A stretch of DNA of 64,000 nucleotides. Origin: Hemibagrus wyckioides. Taxonomy: Eukaryota > Chordata > Actinopteri > Siluriformes > Bagridae. The notes under the pieces were generated by a model. The model was given only the letters and a program-made list of their open reading frames with translations. It was not told the origin of the DNA and did no database searches. Made by a program: the position numbers and the translations under genes. Location of the stretch: positions 5,735,573 to 5,799,572 of the forward strand of contig NC_080715.1 of the NCBI RefSeq assembly GCF_019097595.1, given 5' to 3'. Every line of letters begins with the position of its first letter. The stretch's first letter is position 1. Below are positions 22,691-33,650 of the stretch, one piece after another.

Positions 22691-22835
22691 AATTTTATCC
22701 AAAGCGACTTACAATTGAGCAGATGAAGTGGTGTATGATGTCATACTCTAAAGGTCAAGGGCACAACAGTGGCATCTTGCTGGTGCCAAAATATGAACTC
22801 AAAATCTTCTGATTCATGGCCCAATGCTTTTCCCA
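22691..22835 (-). mobile_element. SINE fragment, tail type 1 family
   Basis: The plus strand shows TTATCCAAAGCGACTTACAA, then GGGCACAACAGTGGCATCTT, and ATTCATGGCCCAATGCTTTT, a diverged version of the 6.1- and 10.8-kb SINEs. The copy is old and incomplete. Confidence 0.5.
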
Positions 22836-23784
22836 GATGCCCCTGCTCCTCTGCCTGCCGAGCTTACAATTTAGCACACATTTCATCTACAGAATGCTTT
22901 TATCAGGACCTGCACTTGTCCGCCCCCAAGGGTCTCCTGAGGAACATGGGGCACTCTTGGGGACAGGCTTTATCCTCTGAGTGTCCCACTCAGCTCATTG
23001 GAAGTGGCTTTCAAGGAAGGGGTTTGAAAAGATCCAGACCTTCTCCAATCACTTCCATGGTCTATAAATAACAGCAGGCATGTTAACCTTCAAGTTACCT
23101 CTGCTGATGATTGGGAGTGAGGTGGTGTTCTCCACATAGCCTGTCGTTTTTTTTTTTCTTTCAGTTTGTGCTGTTCTCTTAAACCAAGCTCATAATCACA
23201 ACAAGATGTTTTCCCTTTACTTATGCACCTCCTTACTGAGTAAACAGAAAGAGAAATGGGCCCTTTCTCTAACTTGCTGGAAATCATTGATCCACTAACA
23301 ATAAAATAAATGAGTAGAGGAAAGAGAGACAAAATGAAATGGTAGAAAGTGAACAAAGACAATGAATAGGACTCTCAACAAAGTAATGTTTTAATTAAAT
23401 TAGACAAAGAAAAACAAAGATGCCTCTGTTTGTTGTTGGTTTTCACCCCCAGTTGCTTTCTGGGGCCTTATTTTGTTCCGGTCTTTTGATTACTAGCGGA
23501 TTTCTGAGGTTGCTAGGTAACTAGGATGGGTTTAGTTGCCAGTGCCAGGCTTTCTGGGGTAGTTGGCAGGCTGGGGTAGATGTGTAGGGCATTTGACAAG
23601 AATTTACAAATATCTGATTTGTTCCTATGCTTGGAGGCAGTATTTGGTGGCTTAGGTTGGACTCTGAAAAACTTCCCAGATTCTGTTAATTGTAAATGAA
23701 TGGTTTTAGGCCAAATATGTATGAGTTTAAACCCTAAAAGTCAGATTTTTTTTGGATGAGAATGAGTATTTCATTAAGGTCTAG
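22836..23784. other. Unique intronic sequence
   Basis: No recognisable gene or repeat. A GGGGT-rich patch occurs near 23556-23590. Confidence 0.45.
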
Positions 23785-24700
23785 TGCACACCATTATCAC
23801 CATTATCACTACCATTATCCAGCAAACACCAAACTTCAATAGAAACATTAGCATTCTTATTCAAACACCAAAATTCCCTATCAACAACGGTAGCATTATA
23901 CATAAAACACCAGGAATTTTCATTAGAACTACCCCTTTCCATAAAAGACCAACTTTCCCCATAAAAAACATCAGCATAATGCATCAAACACCAAAATTCC
24001 CCATCATCTAGCTTTCTTCATCCAGTTCAAAATGGTACCTTTCTCCATCAAACACCAACACTGCCCAGCAGAAATAATACTATTATCTATCAAACACCAA
24101 GCTTCTCCATTAGAAACACTGCCACTCTCCATCAAACACCAACATTCTCTATTGCAAACCAGTAATGTTCTCCATTATGCATAAACCACACCATCTTCCA
24201 TCAAAAACAAACCATCAGAGAACAACATTCCTCTTGTGAAACACTGCTGTTCTACTTCAGTCACCAATATTCCTCATCATTATACATAAAAAACACCATT
24301 CCTTATCAATAGGGAACCATTACTTATCAAACACAAAATTCTCCATCACACATCTGCATTCTCCATCAGACACCTACAAACACCAATATTCTCCATCTAA
24401 TACCTACAAACACCAATATTCTCAATCTAATACCTACAAACACCAATATTCCCCATCAGATACCTACAAACACCAATATTCCCCATCAGATACCTACAAA
24501 CACCAATATTCCCCATCAGATACCTACAAACACCAATATTCCCCATCAGATACCTACAAACACCAATATTCCCCATCAGACACCTACACACATCAATATT
24601 CCCCACCAGAAACACTGGCATTATTCATATACCACGAAGACTCTTCATTAGACAGCAACATCTCTGTCAAACAACATCTGCCATCAGAAACAAACCATCA
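23785..24700. repeat. Degenerate minisatellite with a homogenised 30-bp core
   Basis: The whole stretch is built from variants of CCATCAAACACCAACATTC with variable spacing. From 24361 to 24600 it becomes a clean 30-bp tandem array of eight units, each containing CACCAATATT and TACCTACAAA. The repeating VCRYLMGNIG frame on the minus strand is a consequence of the unit length being a multiple of three, not evidence of a protein. Confidence 0.9.
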
Positions 24701-25066
24701 ATCCAGACTATTCTCCACCTCATTCCTGTCTACTCCAAAAATGCTAGTGTTGTCATTCAGTAGAAAAAAAATAAAAAATACAAATCCAAATTCAGATTTT
24801 GACACTTACACACATTTATGGCACGGATACTACACCTGGTACACTGGTGTACTCCTGTACTGTTAAGATTACAAGTGGCATTAAGTGGGATAAATGATAG
24901 CATAACTGTTAAAGAAACTGTGTGTGTGTGTGTGTGTAAGTGTGTGTGTCCATGTCTTTGGGTGAGAGTGGTGGAGGTTGATGGCACCATGAAGGGCTGT
25001 GACATTCTACACAATACACAGAGCTGATACACACTCCTACTGACAGCTGTCACTGAGAGGAGAATC

Positions 25067-25104
<38 letters not shown>

Positions 25105-25519
25105 ACACACACATAGCTTCCTCTCATAGTATTCAGCACTCCTATGTTCTCCTGCAGGCCTGTTCTAAATTCATTCCTCTGTGCAAACACACCCAAAAGA
25201 CAGCTTTCCCGTCAAACTCACGAAGAAATAAAGCTATTGTTACTCCACACACTTCTCTCGACGCGACACATAAAAATAAAATACCGCAATCAAATACATT
25301 ATGTGGAAATCTGGAGTATCGCTTTCTCAGAAAAGTTTCACGTCATAAAAATCCCAAGAGTTTTTATTTTATTCCACATCATCTCTGTGACCGTTCTGTC
25401 CCCAAAAAATACAGATTTTCTTTCCAGACTTTTTCCTTGAATAAGCGAATGTAAATACACACACACAAACACACACACACACACACACAAAAGAATTAAA
25501 AAGCCATTCATCTATAGTG
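24701..25519. other. Intronic sequence with opposed GT and CA tracts
   Basis: GT repeats at 24919-24952 and CA repeats at 25072-25113 are complementary and 120 bp apart. A further CA tract lies at 25458-25489. No gene is seen. Confidence 0.6.
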
Positions 25520-26120
25520 CATTGCATAAGTATTGGCCCCCCTGACCTTTTCCACATTCTCTCAAGTTACAAACCAAAATATAATTGCATTATATGTCAT
25601 GAATCAACACAAAATAGGCATTAATATTAAACTAGAAATCAAGTTAGTCAAATAAAAATAAATAGATTAAACAAGAAGGAAACAAGGGTAATGCTCAGCA
25701 TGATGCTACCACCACCATGCTTCACTGAGATGGTGAGCAGTGCTGGGCTTCTGCCAAACCTAGAGCTTTGCACCAATGCCAAAAAAAATCACTTTTTTTC
25801 ATCAGATCAGAGAACTTTTGACATGTTTGTTCAGTCTCCAACATGCCTTTTGGCAAACTGCAAACGGAATTTCATATGGCTCGCTATTCTTTCAGAGATC
25901 TGTGCAATGCCCAGTACTGGAATTGTCCCGTGAACAGCTTTTCAGTTTATTTAATTTATCCGGTCAGTGACGGACAGCCTCCTCTAAGGCAGTGCTGCAG
26001 TTGTGCCATATTATTTACAGTCTTCAGTAATGGGTTTAATGGTGCTTCACAGGATATTTGCCTGTTTTTTTCTTCTTTCAAACCAAACCCCGAATAATAA
26101 TTTTAACTTTTAACTTTGTC
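25520..26120 (-). mobile_element. Degenerate Tc1/mariner transposase remnant
   Basis: Read on the minus strand, the segment parallels a Tc1-like transposase gene. The region of the conserved SDE-type motif is recognisable around 25790-25810 (CTGATGAAAAAAAGTGATT), followed by GTGAAGCATGGTGGTGGTAG near 25705-25725, which encodes the conserved KHGGG-type stretch. GCCAAAAGGCATGTTGGAG near 25835-25855 is also typical. Many indels and stops make it non-functional. Element ends are not clearly resolved. Confidence 0.7.
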
Positions 26121-26404
26121 CTGGACTTTTCAGTTTTTATTTGTTTTCTAGCCAATTCAAGCTTCTTCCAGGAACAGGTGTATGGTGATTACATGACACG
26201 ATAATTACACACAGATGGCCTCTATTGGAATAATGACACTAATTCAGCTGGCACAAGTACTGATTTATTTGGGTTTACATGGGAATTTATGCAATCTTGG
26301 CTTTTATCATTTTATTTTTGTAGTAATTTTGAAAATTATATTGATTTTCCCATGCTACTAAGCAACAGATGCCCCATTGGCCATTTATAAAATTTTATTT
26401 TGCA
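26121..26404. other. AT-rich intronic sequence
   Basis: This is possibly the eroded end of the Tc1 element to the left. No gene is present. Confidence 0.4.
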
Positions 26405-26545
26405 TATTGGCTTGCTCATTAGGGATAAATATAAATTGAATTACAAATTTTATCATTTATATCCAGAATTTTAATATTTCTATAAAGCTGCTTTGCAACA
26501 ATGTCTATTGTAAAATAAATAAATAAATAAAAACACTGTACAATT
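26405..26545 (+). mobile_element. Dispersed repeat family A, tail fragment
   Basis: The ordered blocks GGCTTGCTCATTAGGGATAA and AAAGCTGCTTTGCAACAATG identify the 3' part of family A. The tail has expanded into (AAAT)n at 26513-26531. Confidence 0.6.
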
Positions 26546-26750
26546 GAATTAAAAAAGGATAACAGTTATTAGCAAAAGGATAAATATTTGTGGAAATATG
26601 AATAGAAATGTTTCATTCCTCATTCCTCTGACATCAGACACAGATATGGGAGTGTACTGTAGATTAAATCTTGTACTAAAATGGCAGAAATAATAATTCT
26701 GACCAAAAGTAATCATTTAATTTCATTTTTCTCTTTCATTTCCTCTCCAG

Positions 26751-26937
26751 TCCATCCGGGAGGTAACCGGATACGTACTGGTGGCTCTGAATCAGTTCGA
26801 CTATCTGCCTCTCGAGAACCTGCGCATCATCCGTGGTACACGGCTTTACGAAGACCGCTACGCCCTCGCCATCTTCCTGAACTACCGCAGAGACGGCCAT
26901 TTTGGACTGCGCCAGCTCGGCCTCAAGAACCTCACAG
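26751..26937 (+). CDS. erbb4: erbb4 exon 3 (receptor L1 domain)
   Basis: ErbB4 is a receptor tyrosine kinase for neuregulins. This exon encodes part of the first extracellular leucine-rich (L1) ligand-binding domain. The 62 complete codons read [20 protein letters not shown], then [20 protein letters not shown], then [20 protein letters not shown] and LT, far closer to ERBB4 than to EGFR, ERBB2 or ERBB3 as I remember them. Length is 187 bp, the size of human ERBB4 exon 3. The acceptor is a clear pyrimidine tract ending CTCTCCAG, and the donor is ACAG|GTATGG. The exon starts in phase 0 and ends in phase 1, as in the EGFR family. The NLT at the end is a glycosylation sequon that continues into exon 4. 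Which teleost paralogue (a or b) cannot be decided here. Confidence 0.96.
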
Positions 26938-29276
26938 GTATGGCCTTCGGAATCCGTTCTGAAGCGTGCATTCGGGATTGCGAAGCTTTAAATATTAAAG
27001 AGAGGAAATGAAATCACGGCTCCTTGTGAAAAGTTGGCATTTCGGATGGGAGGCTTTTCCGTCTGTTTGCTGGACGCTTTTGGACTTTGGGATTGCTTGT
27101 GGAGCAAATAAGTCTTTCAATGAGGTGAAGGCACATGAATATGTATTTGATATGTGATTGATTTGTTTTCTCATTCCCGTCCCGGAGTTGCAGAGGGAGG
27201 ACGTAAGACAGCCCGCTGAGCTCAGCCGAATAATTGCGTTCAGAATTAGAGCCGTAAAATCCGGAGGCTTGTTTAGAGGGAAAATGGCAGGAGCTTGTTT
27301 AGAGCAAACAGTCAAGGTCAAACCTGGTAGTATGGCTGACATTGCCTTCGAATGAAAGCAAACGTTTCTGGGTTACGCTGCTAGCCAGAGGTATTAAAAC
27401 AGGTTTAATTAGGTCCTGCATTTCACTTTCCGTTTATTTGGAATTTGGCCTGTGGCTCTCGCTCGGTCGTCATTTTCTCCAACAAATCACATAATTGTGT
27501 GGACGTGATCCACCATCAATAGGTTCACGCTCGGGTGTGCTATTAAAATGTCTCCGTGTGCCGCGGGGCTTTCCGCAACCAAACGCACTAGAATTTGATC
27601 GATTCTGAAATGAAATTTCATGTTCCGAGGCAGTTTTGTGAAACCGAGGCTTTTTTTTTTTTAGTGATATTATTGTGCAGAAAATATCCGTCACCACAAG
27701 TACTTCAGAAAATAAGAAGGAAATATTAGGACAATCACGCCTGGCTGTGTGTGTGTGTGTGTGTGTTGCCAGAAAGAAAAAGAACATGTGGTAATAAAAC
27801 TCTCTAAACTGAGGCGTGCAACCTCACAGTGTGTAAATATCCCTGAACTTGCTACAGGCTAATCTACAATAAAGTGTGTGTGTCTCTTTGTGTGTGTGTG
27901 TGTGTGTGTGGTCTCACATACTGTATATCATGCCATTTAACTGTATTCTTAGTCTGTATATAGACATTTTAAAGTAGAAAATCACTGAAATTCATATAAT
28001 TCTATGTTTTTTGCTATCCAGCTAGCTAACATGAGCGAACCTGACAGGAATTTTGAGAATTTTCTCTGAGGAGTGAAAATTATTTTCTGATCACAGAAGT
28101 CTGATATAAAATGAGTCAGGACTCATTGTGTGTTTTATACGCGTGTTTTTCCCTCTGTTGGAGAACCTTACACAGAATTTTAGTGTTTGAAGATGAAATC
28201 TGAGCTGCGTTTTAGATGAACAAACACTCGGGGCATCTCAGAGAGCAGGAATAGGTTTGAGATCAACATTTACTTTGAAGTTAGAAACATTTGTGTGGAA
28301 AAAATGAAATGTTTTTGTTTTCTTTGGTACTTTTCTGTGAATTTATCACCCCTAGTAGGCTAAAAACAGAAATACTTCTGAAACAAATTCCATTTTTTTT
28401 TGGTTTCTGGTAAAGAGTAAAGAGAGTTTTAAAAAAAGACTTTTATGAAAGCTGCTTCGTGGCATAACCTCAGGAAAAGTTGAAAGTCTTCAGGACAGAG
28501 GTGTTTATGCTTTGCTATTCCTTTTGCTGAGAAGCTAGTGAGGGAGTCAAGGCTAATAGGTGCTGTATAGTAAGTAATAACAGGAAATAACTGAGTCACT
28601 GAAGTAGCTTTATCATGATATGATAAAACGATCGTAAAATGTTATTATGCTAGACATAAACACAGCACGAGGCAATTGTTTTTAATTAATTTTTTTTTTT
28701 TTTCTTTTAACCTCAGTCTTTTCTTTTCCCTGAACATGTTTGTGGCCTTCTGTGATTCCTAAATGTATTTATAGAAACCTACAATCTATAAATCATGACA
28801 TTGAGGCACGTGTATATTTAAAGTGCAAGGTTTTTAACCCAGCTGGGGCCGTCATGATAAGGCCGATTTTAATCATCCTGCAGGATCAGGATCGAAACTT
28901 TACTTCCTTTGTCCATCTAATGAGCTGGCAGTTAAAAATAAAGTGATGTAAACTACAGAACCTGGATTTTTGCGAGACAGGAGTCTCTAAAATTTTATGG
29001 AAGTGTTTAAAAAGCTATAGTGTGGAATTAAACAAATGGAAAGCCTGTCTGTACTGATGAGAAAAAAAAGCGAAACTAGGCAGCTTTTATATAATTATTA
29101 TTGTTATTATATAGTAAAATACAATGGATGCAAAAAGTCTACACACCTCTGATAAAATGGAAGGTTTTTTAATGTAAAAAAAAAAATGTAGAAATAAACT
29201 CTTAAAAATTAAAATTGTAAAAAATTAGAGATGTACAATTTATTAAAATGTATTTTTATTTATTTATATATTTTGA

Positions 29277-29328
<52 letters not shown>

Positions 29329-30403
29329 TGGAATTCACTTTTCACCCTCAGTGTGAAATTAAACTGTATAAAATTATAGAAATTAAAACAATTCAAAACT
29401 TTTTAAGGAAAAATAAAAAGGCTATTTATTGTATATTATTAATTGTGTAAAATGTGTTATTAATGTTGTTGTCGTTGTTATTATTGCTACCACAGCTGTT
29501 GTTATTGTTGTTTTTTGTTTTTATAAAAATATTTTTTACATTTTTTATTCAACTTTTTTTTTATTTTCTTCTGCTATCATTAGTATCATATAGTACTTTA
29601 AAAATTAAGGTTAAACCCATGACTAGCATGCTAACTGCCTAGCTAGCTCTTCTTCCTCTTGGGAAGTCTGGTTGGTTTAAGACACTTTGGTCAGAGTGAG
29701 ATGGAGGTTTAGCTTCTCTTAATTAACTACGAAAACAATACAGCAATTTTTTAAACTTTGAATATTTTGTTTTTAATCCGTTTATGAAGCTGCCAAACTT
29801 TATCATTACATATTGTCGTAATTATATAAAGCTGTTGTTTATTGTGCAGGCCTTTAGTTTGTTTTATTGTAAATAATAAAGCCTGAAATCAGATTCCGAT
29901 GCAGAAAACATTCGATTTTATCCAATTTCCCATCAGCTACAGAAGATGCATCCATTGATTTTGCCATCTTGTCTCACTGACAAGATACCGATTCGGCAAC
30001 TCAAGAGCTCAAAGAAAATTTCCCAGCATTCATGTGCGTTCAAGTTGTAAATACGATCTTTTTATCATGATTTGAACACACCATATGTTAACGATTCAGT
30101 TTTCTCACACTGCACATATTCTTGCTAACTATTTATTCTCTCTGCACACCGGTTAAGGGAAATGAAATGAAATGTCAAGCTCCTGAAGTCTACAGCTATG
30201 GTGACTCAATCCCTCAGGGCCCCAAGGGTTCAGCGAGCAAACTTGACTTTAGCTAATAGGGTACTGAAACAGATCTTAAGACAACAATTGGGAATTTAGC
30301 CAAAAGGTACACTGGTGATAAAGTGTATTTGTTTCCTCTTAGCCTTGACGCTTAACTTATTTGCATCGTCTTGATTTGCATTGAACTCATTTGGCTGTTT
30401 TTG
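26938..30403. other. Intronic sequence with possible regulatory island near exon 3
   Basis: The first 700 bp after exon 3 (to about 27640) have little simple repeat and higher GC than the surroundings, so conserved elements are possible. GT tracts lie at 27745-27764 and 27873-27910. A (TTA)n array of about 16 units lies at 29279-29328. The rest is AT-rich with no recognisable gene. Confidence 0.45.
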
Positions 30404-30510
30404 TTTTATCCAAATCCACCTACAGATTGTGGTTAAGTGCTTTGCCCAAAGACACAACAGTGGTAGCTTGGCAGTGCTGGGATTTGACTTCTTAGTCACC
30501 ACTTTATCCT
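30404..30510 (-). mobile_element. SINE fragment, tail type 1 family
   Basis: The plus strand reads TTATCCAAATCCACCTACAG, TGCTTTGCCCAAAGACACAA and CAGTGGTAGCTTGGCAGTGC, a diverged and partial copy. Confidence 0.5.
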
Positions 30511-30559
30511 TTTATTATATGAAGGAATCTTTTACATTTTACATATTACCTTTATTATA

Positions 30560-31210
30560 GAATTAAACATGTTAAATTTGAGGTAGCAGTGCAGATATGA
30601 AACACAGATGTGGATTTCACCATATTTACATCAGTATTTACAGTACAGTACACATGAAAACTGGCAGTAGATAAATATGAAGAACCTTGAGAGTCTAGAA
30701 TACAAATGGTAAGAATGACCTCCTCTAACGTTTTCTGTGACAATGAATCTGAACGAGTCTTTTGGAGAATGAGCCCCGCTGACTCGGTAGTGTGTGGTAC
30801 ACTCGGTGAGACGGATTGTCCATAATGGACAGCAGTTTGTTAAGTGACCTCATGTTCATCACTGACTCAAACCTGTCTCCACTTTATGTCCAGTGATAGA
30901 TCCAGCCTTGTGAATTAGCTTGTTAATCCTGCTGGCATCCCTGGCACTGATGCTGCCCCACCCCCAGCAGACCACAACACAGTAAATGTCACTCGCCACT
31001 ACAGACTGGTAGACGATCTCCAGCATCTACTTACAAACATTCAAAGATCTGAGCTTCCTCAGAAAATAGAGTCTGCTCAATACCTTCTTGTATATAGCGT
31101 CAGTGTGGGTCTTCCAGTCGAGTCTGTCATTTAAGTATACACCAAAATGCTTAGTAGTTGTCAACAATTCCATCCTCCTCGCCTATGATGATTATGGGCA
31201 CATTTTTGAT
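30560..31210 (-). mobile_element. LINE reverse-transcriptase C-terminal remnant
   Basis: On the minus strand, 31110-30950 gives LSRLYFLRKLRSLNVCK, a stop, then MLEIVYQSVVASDIYCVVV and CWGGSISARDASRINKLIHK, a well-known segment at the end of a fish LINE reverse transcriptase. Downstream the frame is broken before KRLEEVILTI near 30740. It is a different family from the 16.0-kb LINE and is inactive. Confidence 0.75.
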
Positions 31211-31439
31211 TGGCAGAACAAACTGCATGAGAAAATGAACTTTTTGGCTCGAGATGTAGTCATTCATCAATCATTTGAAAACATTAGTGGTAAGTGGACG
31301 AGATGATCTTGAATGTTTGCCAGCAGACTGTTGGAAAAGGTCTGTTTTTTTTCCGGTCGTCAGTCAAATGGACTCTTCTTGGTCATGTAACAAACCCTGT
31401 GAAATCTAGATGTTTAGATTAAGAACACAGAAGACTTTT
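31211..31439. other. Intronic sequence
   Basis: Short unique stretch between a LINE and a SINE. Confidence 0.4.
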
Positions 31440-31451
31440 GGAAAGCAAGAG
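31440..31451 (+). repeat. Target-site duplication, left copy
   Basis: GGAAAGCAAGAG, repeated exactly at 31782-31793 on the other side of the SINE. Confidence 0.85.
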
Positions 31452-31781
31452 GCTCACAGTAAGAAGGTCCTGGGTTCGAATCCTGAGTTTGAACAGGCAG
31501 GGGCCCTTCTGTGTGGGGTTTGCATGTTTGCAGGCTTACTCCGGGTACTCCGGTTTCTTCCCCCAGTCCAAAAAACATGTACATTAGGTTGATTAGTAAT
31601 TCTAAATTGCCCATAGGAGTCAATGTGAGTGTGTGCGGTTGTCTGTCTATATGTGTGGCCCTGTGATGGACTGGAGACCTGTCCAGGGTGTACCCCTGCC
31701 TCTCGCCCAATGTGTGCTGGGATAGGCTCCAGCAGATCCCTGTGACCCTAATTAGAAATAAAGCAGGTATAGAAAATGAAT
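31452..31781 (+). mobile_element. tRNA-derived SINE (third family), 5'-truncated
   Basis: The copy starts inside the tRNA-like head at GCTCACAGTAAGAAGGTCC and includes a box-B-like GGGTTCGAATCC. The body continues with TTCTGTGTGGGGTTTGCATG, TAAATTGCCCATAGGAGTCA, GATGGACTGGAGACCTGTCC and GTGCTGGGATAGGCTCCAGC, and the copy ends GAAAATGAAT. Box A is missing. Exact 12-bp duplications flank it. The complete copy at 37.2 kb is its reference. The 202-codon minus-strand frame that overlaps it is not a gene. Confidence 0.85.
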
Positions 31782-31793
31782 GGAAAGCAAGAG
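31782..31793 (+). repeat. Target-site duplication, right copy
   Basis: Exact match to 31440-31451. Confidence 0.85.
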
Positions 31794-33359
31794 CATAGAA
31801 GTAAAAATTCAGGAGAGAAGGAAAGAGTGCACTGAGTAATTTTCTACCCATGATGCAGTTCAGACAGTTCTCTCCTGGAGCTTTGTCTTCCTGATAAACT
31901 GCTGATTTTGACATCCACACATACCAGCGACTGTTTATGCTGCTAATTCCTCCATGCCTGGTCAGGGGGACGTCCTTAAATGTCAAGTCAGGTCTGAGTT
32001 TGTTGCACTTCTGACATGACACGCAATATAATTATAGAAAGGTCCGTGTGGAAAAAGTGGCTTTGAGCTTTGACTAAAGATCAAATTGGCCTGTAGGGAA
32101 AGTGCTGAGCTGCTCAGCTCTATTTATTTATTTATTTATTTATTCATTGCCGTGTGGTGGCTTGCTTTTCCGATGTGATGGTCAGCCATTCTGTCTGCGT
32201 AAAAGCTCTTGACTGTAGTTCCTGGAATACGAGCACATTATACTGACCCCCATGTAGGCCATTATGGTTCAAATTTTCTTTTTTTTTTCCAGATTTCTAC
32301 ATATATCTTACATAAATAAATAAAAGAAAATGCACCTGCGGTATGTCATTATTCTCCAAGAACTATAAGAAATCCTTTTAGGCTTGAGGATAAGAGCCAT
32401 CACTTCTCGTTTGACGTGTAATTTAATGACACAGAGCTATCCCTTCTTTCTTTTTTTTTTGTCTCTTGGAAAATCTTACAGCAACCTGAATTCTCTAGTG
32501 CTCTTTCCTGCTCTTTTATTCAGTTCCTGAACACTGTTATTTATTCTCCACATCCACCTCTCCACTGAGCCTGGAAGTGGCAAAGTAAGTGCCCAGGCTG
32601 TGATTTTACCCATGCTGCTTTGCTCTTTCTTCACTGAGAAGCTTGTTGATTGGTTTGCCCATTGGTTTCGGCACAGCTCCCTCTCCCTGTCCCTCTCCCT
32701 CTCCCTCTCCCTCTCCCTCTCCATCTCCATCTCCATCCTCAGCTGGATCCAAAATGGCAGCAGCAGCAGCAGCAGCAGCAGGAGTCACTTGTTAGTCGCC
32801 TCTCTGAGATACGACAGGAAGAGCAAACACATGGTGTGATTATTATTCCATTGGAAAAAGGGAAATATAAAAAAAGGAGAGAGATGAGGGTAGGAAGGAA
32901 AGGAAGAAAATGTATAGATTTGTTGAGTAGAAGATAAAATAAAATTCGACATTCCTTTATTTTCTTCCTAATGATGTGGTCATGTGACATCTTAGAGGCA
33001 CGTGAAGCCAGTCTAGCTCATCTGCTGCATCACGAGGCACTGTAACACACGTTGCTCTTCCAACCCTTTCACACTTAAGCTCACAAACGCACACGATTGG
33101 CTAGTATTGCTGTGATTGACAGGAATGAGAGAGTATGCCCCTCCCACCCAAATGACATGATGGGTTTTGCTCACTGGAGTGAATAGTACACAGGAATGTT
33201 ATTAACAGCTTATAACACTATTCATGAGACAGAATACAATTATTAGGGGGAGTTTTTATCCGTTTCTAGCTACATGTTGCGGAAACCATTTTGTTCCAAC
33301 TACCACACAAAAAGAGTGTCACTCATCTCTGTTACAGTGTCCTCTGTTTTTGTCTTTCT
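31794..33359. other. Intronic sequence with CTCCCT and CAG repeats
   Basis: A (TTTA)n tract lies at 32121-32143. A (CTCCCT)n hexamer array is at 32685-32736 and a (GCA)8 run at 32757-32780. The long Glu/Gly- and Arg-rich frames here are repeat by-products. The flanks are unique. Confidence 0.6.
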
Positions 33360-33360
33360 G

Positions 33361-33397
<37 letters not shown>

Positions 33398-33449
33398 GTC
33401 CACTTACTGTCTCTCACTTGTCATCTATTGCTCTCTGTTTGTCTGTCTG

Positions 33450-33507
<58 letters not shown>

Positions 33508-33650
33508 ACTCGCAGTCCTCTTACTGTCTCTCACTTGTCATCTATTGCTTTCTGTCTGTCTCTCTGTCTGTCTGTCTCTCTGTCTGTCTGTCTCTCTGTC
33601 TGTCTCTCTCTCTCTTTCTTGACATCTACTAATCTCTGTCTCTCTGTCAG
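33360..33650. repeat. Compound CT/CTGT array, duplicated block
   Basis: (CT)n tracts are separated by two copies of a block containing CTTACTGTCTCTCACTTGTC and ATCTATTGCT, about 130 bp apart. They are followed by (CTGT)n and a terminal GACATCTACTAATCTCTGTC. The array at 34.6-35.05 kb carries the same non-repeat words. Confidence 0.9.

Larger units (their letters stand above)
1..26750 (+). other. erbb4: erbb4 intron 2 (3' part, partial)
   Basis: This is inferred to be intron because exon 3 of erbb4 begins at 26751 behind a polypyrimidine tract (about 26721-26748) and CAG, and no upstream erbb4 exon is visible in the window. Exon 2 must lie to the left of position 1. The intron carries one antisense lectin gene and many transposon remnants, listed separately. 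Intron numbering assumes the vertebrate ERBB4 exon layout. Large early introns are known for vertebrate ERBB4. Confidence 0.8.

Noticed and set aside
26681..26962. Alternative frame across erbb4 exon 3
   Set aside because: It is out of frame with the ERBB4 protein and runs through the splice acceptor.
31414..32022. Minus-strand frame of 202 codons
   Set aside because: Its C-terminal half is the reverse of a SINE, and a similar frame recurs over the SINE copy at 37.2 kb. No protein family is recognised.
32600..32940. Poly-Ala/poly-Gln frames near the CAG run
   Set aside because: The (GCA)8 and (CTCCCT)n repeats create them, and no flanking domain or splice context supports an exon.
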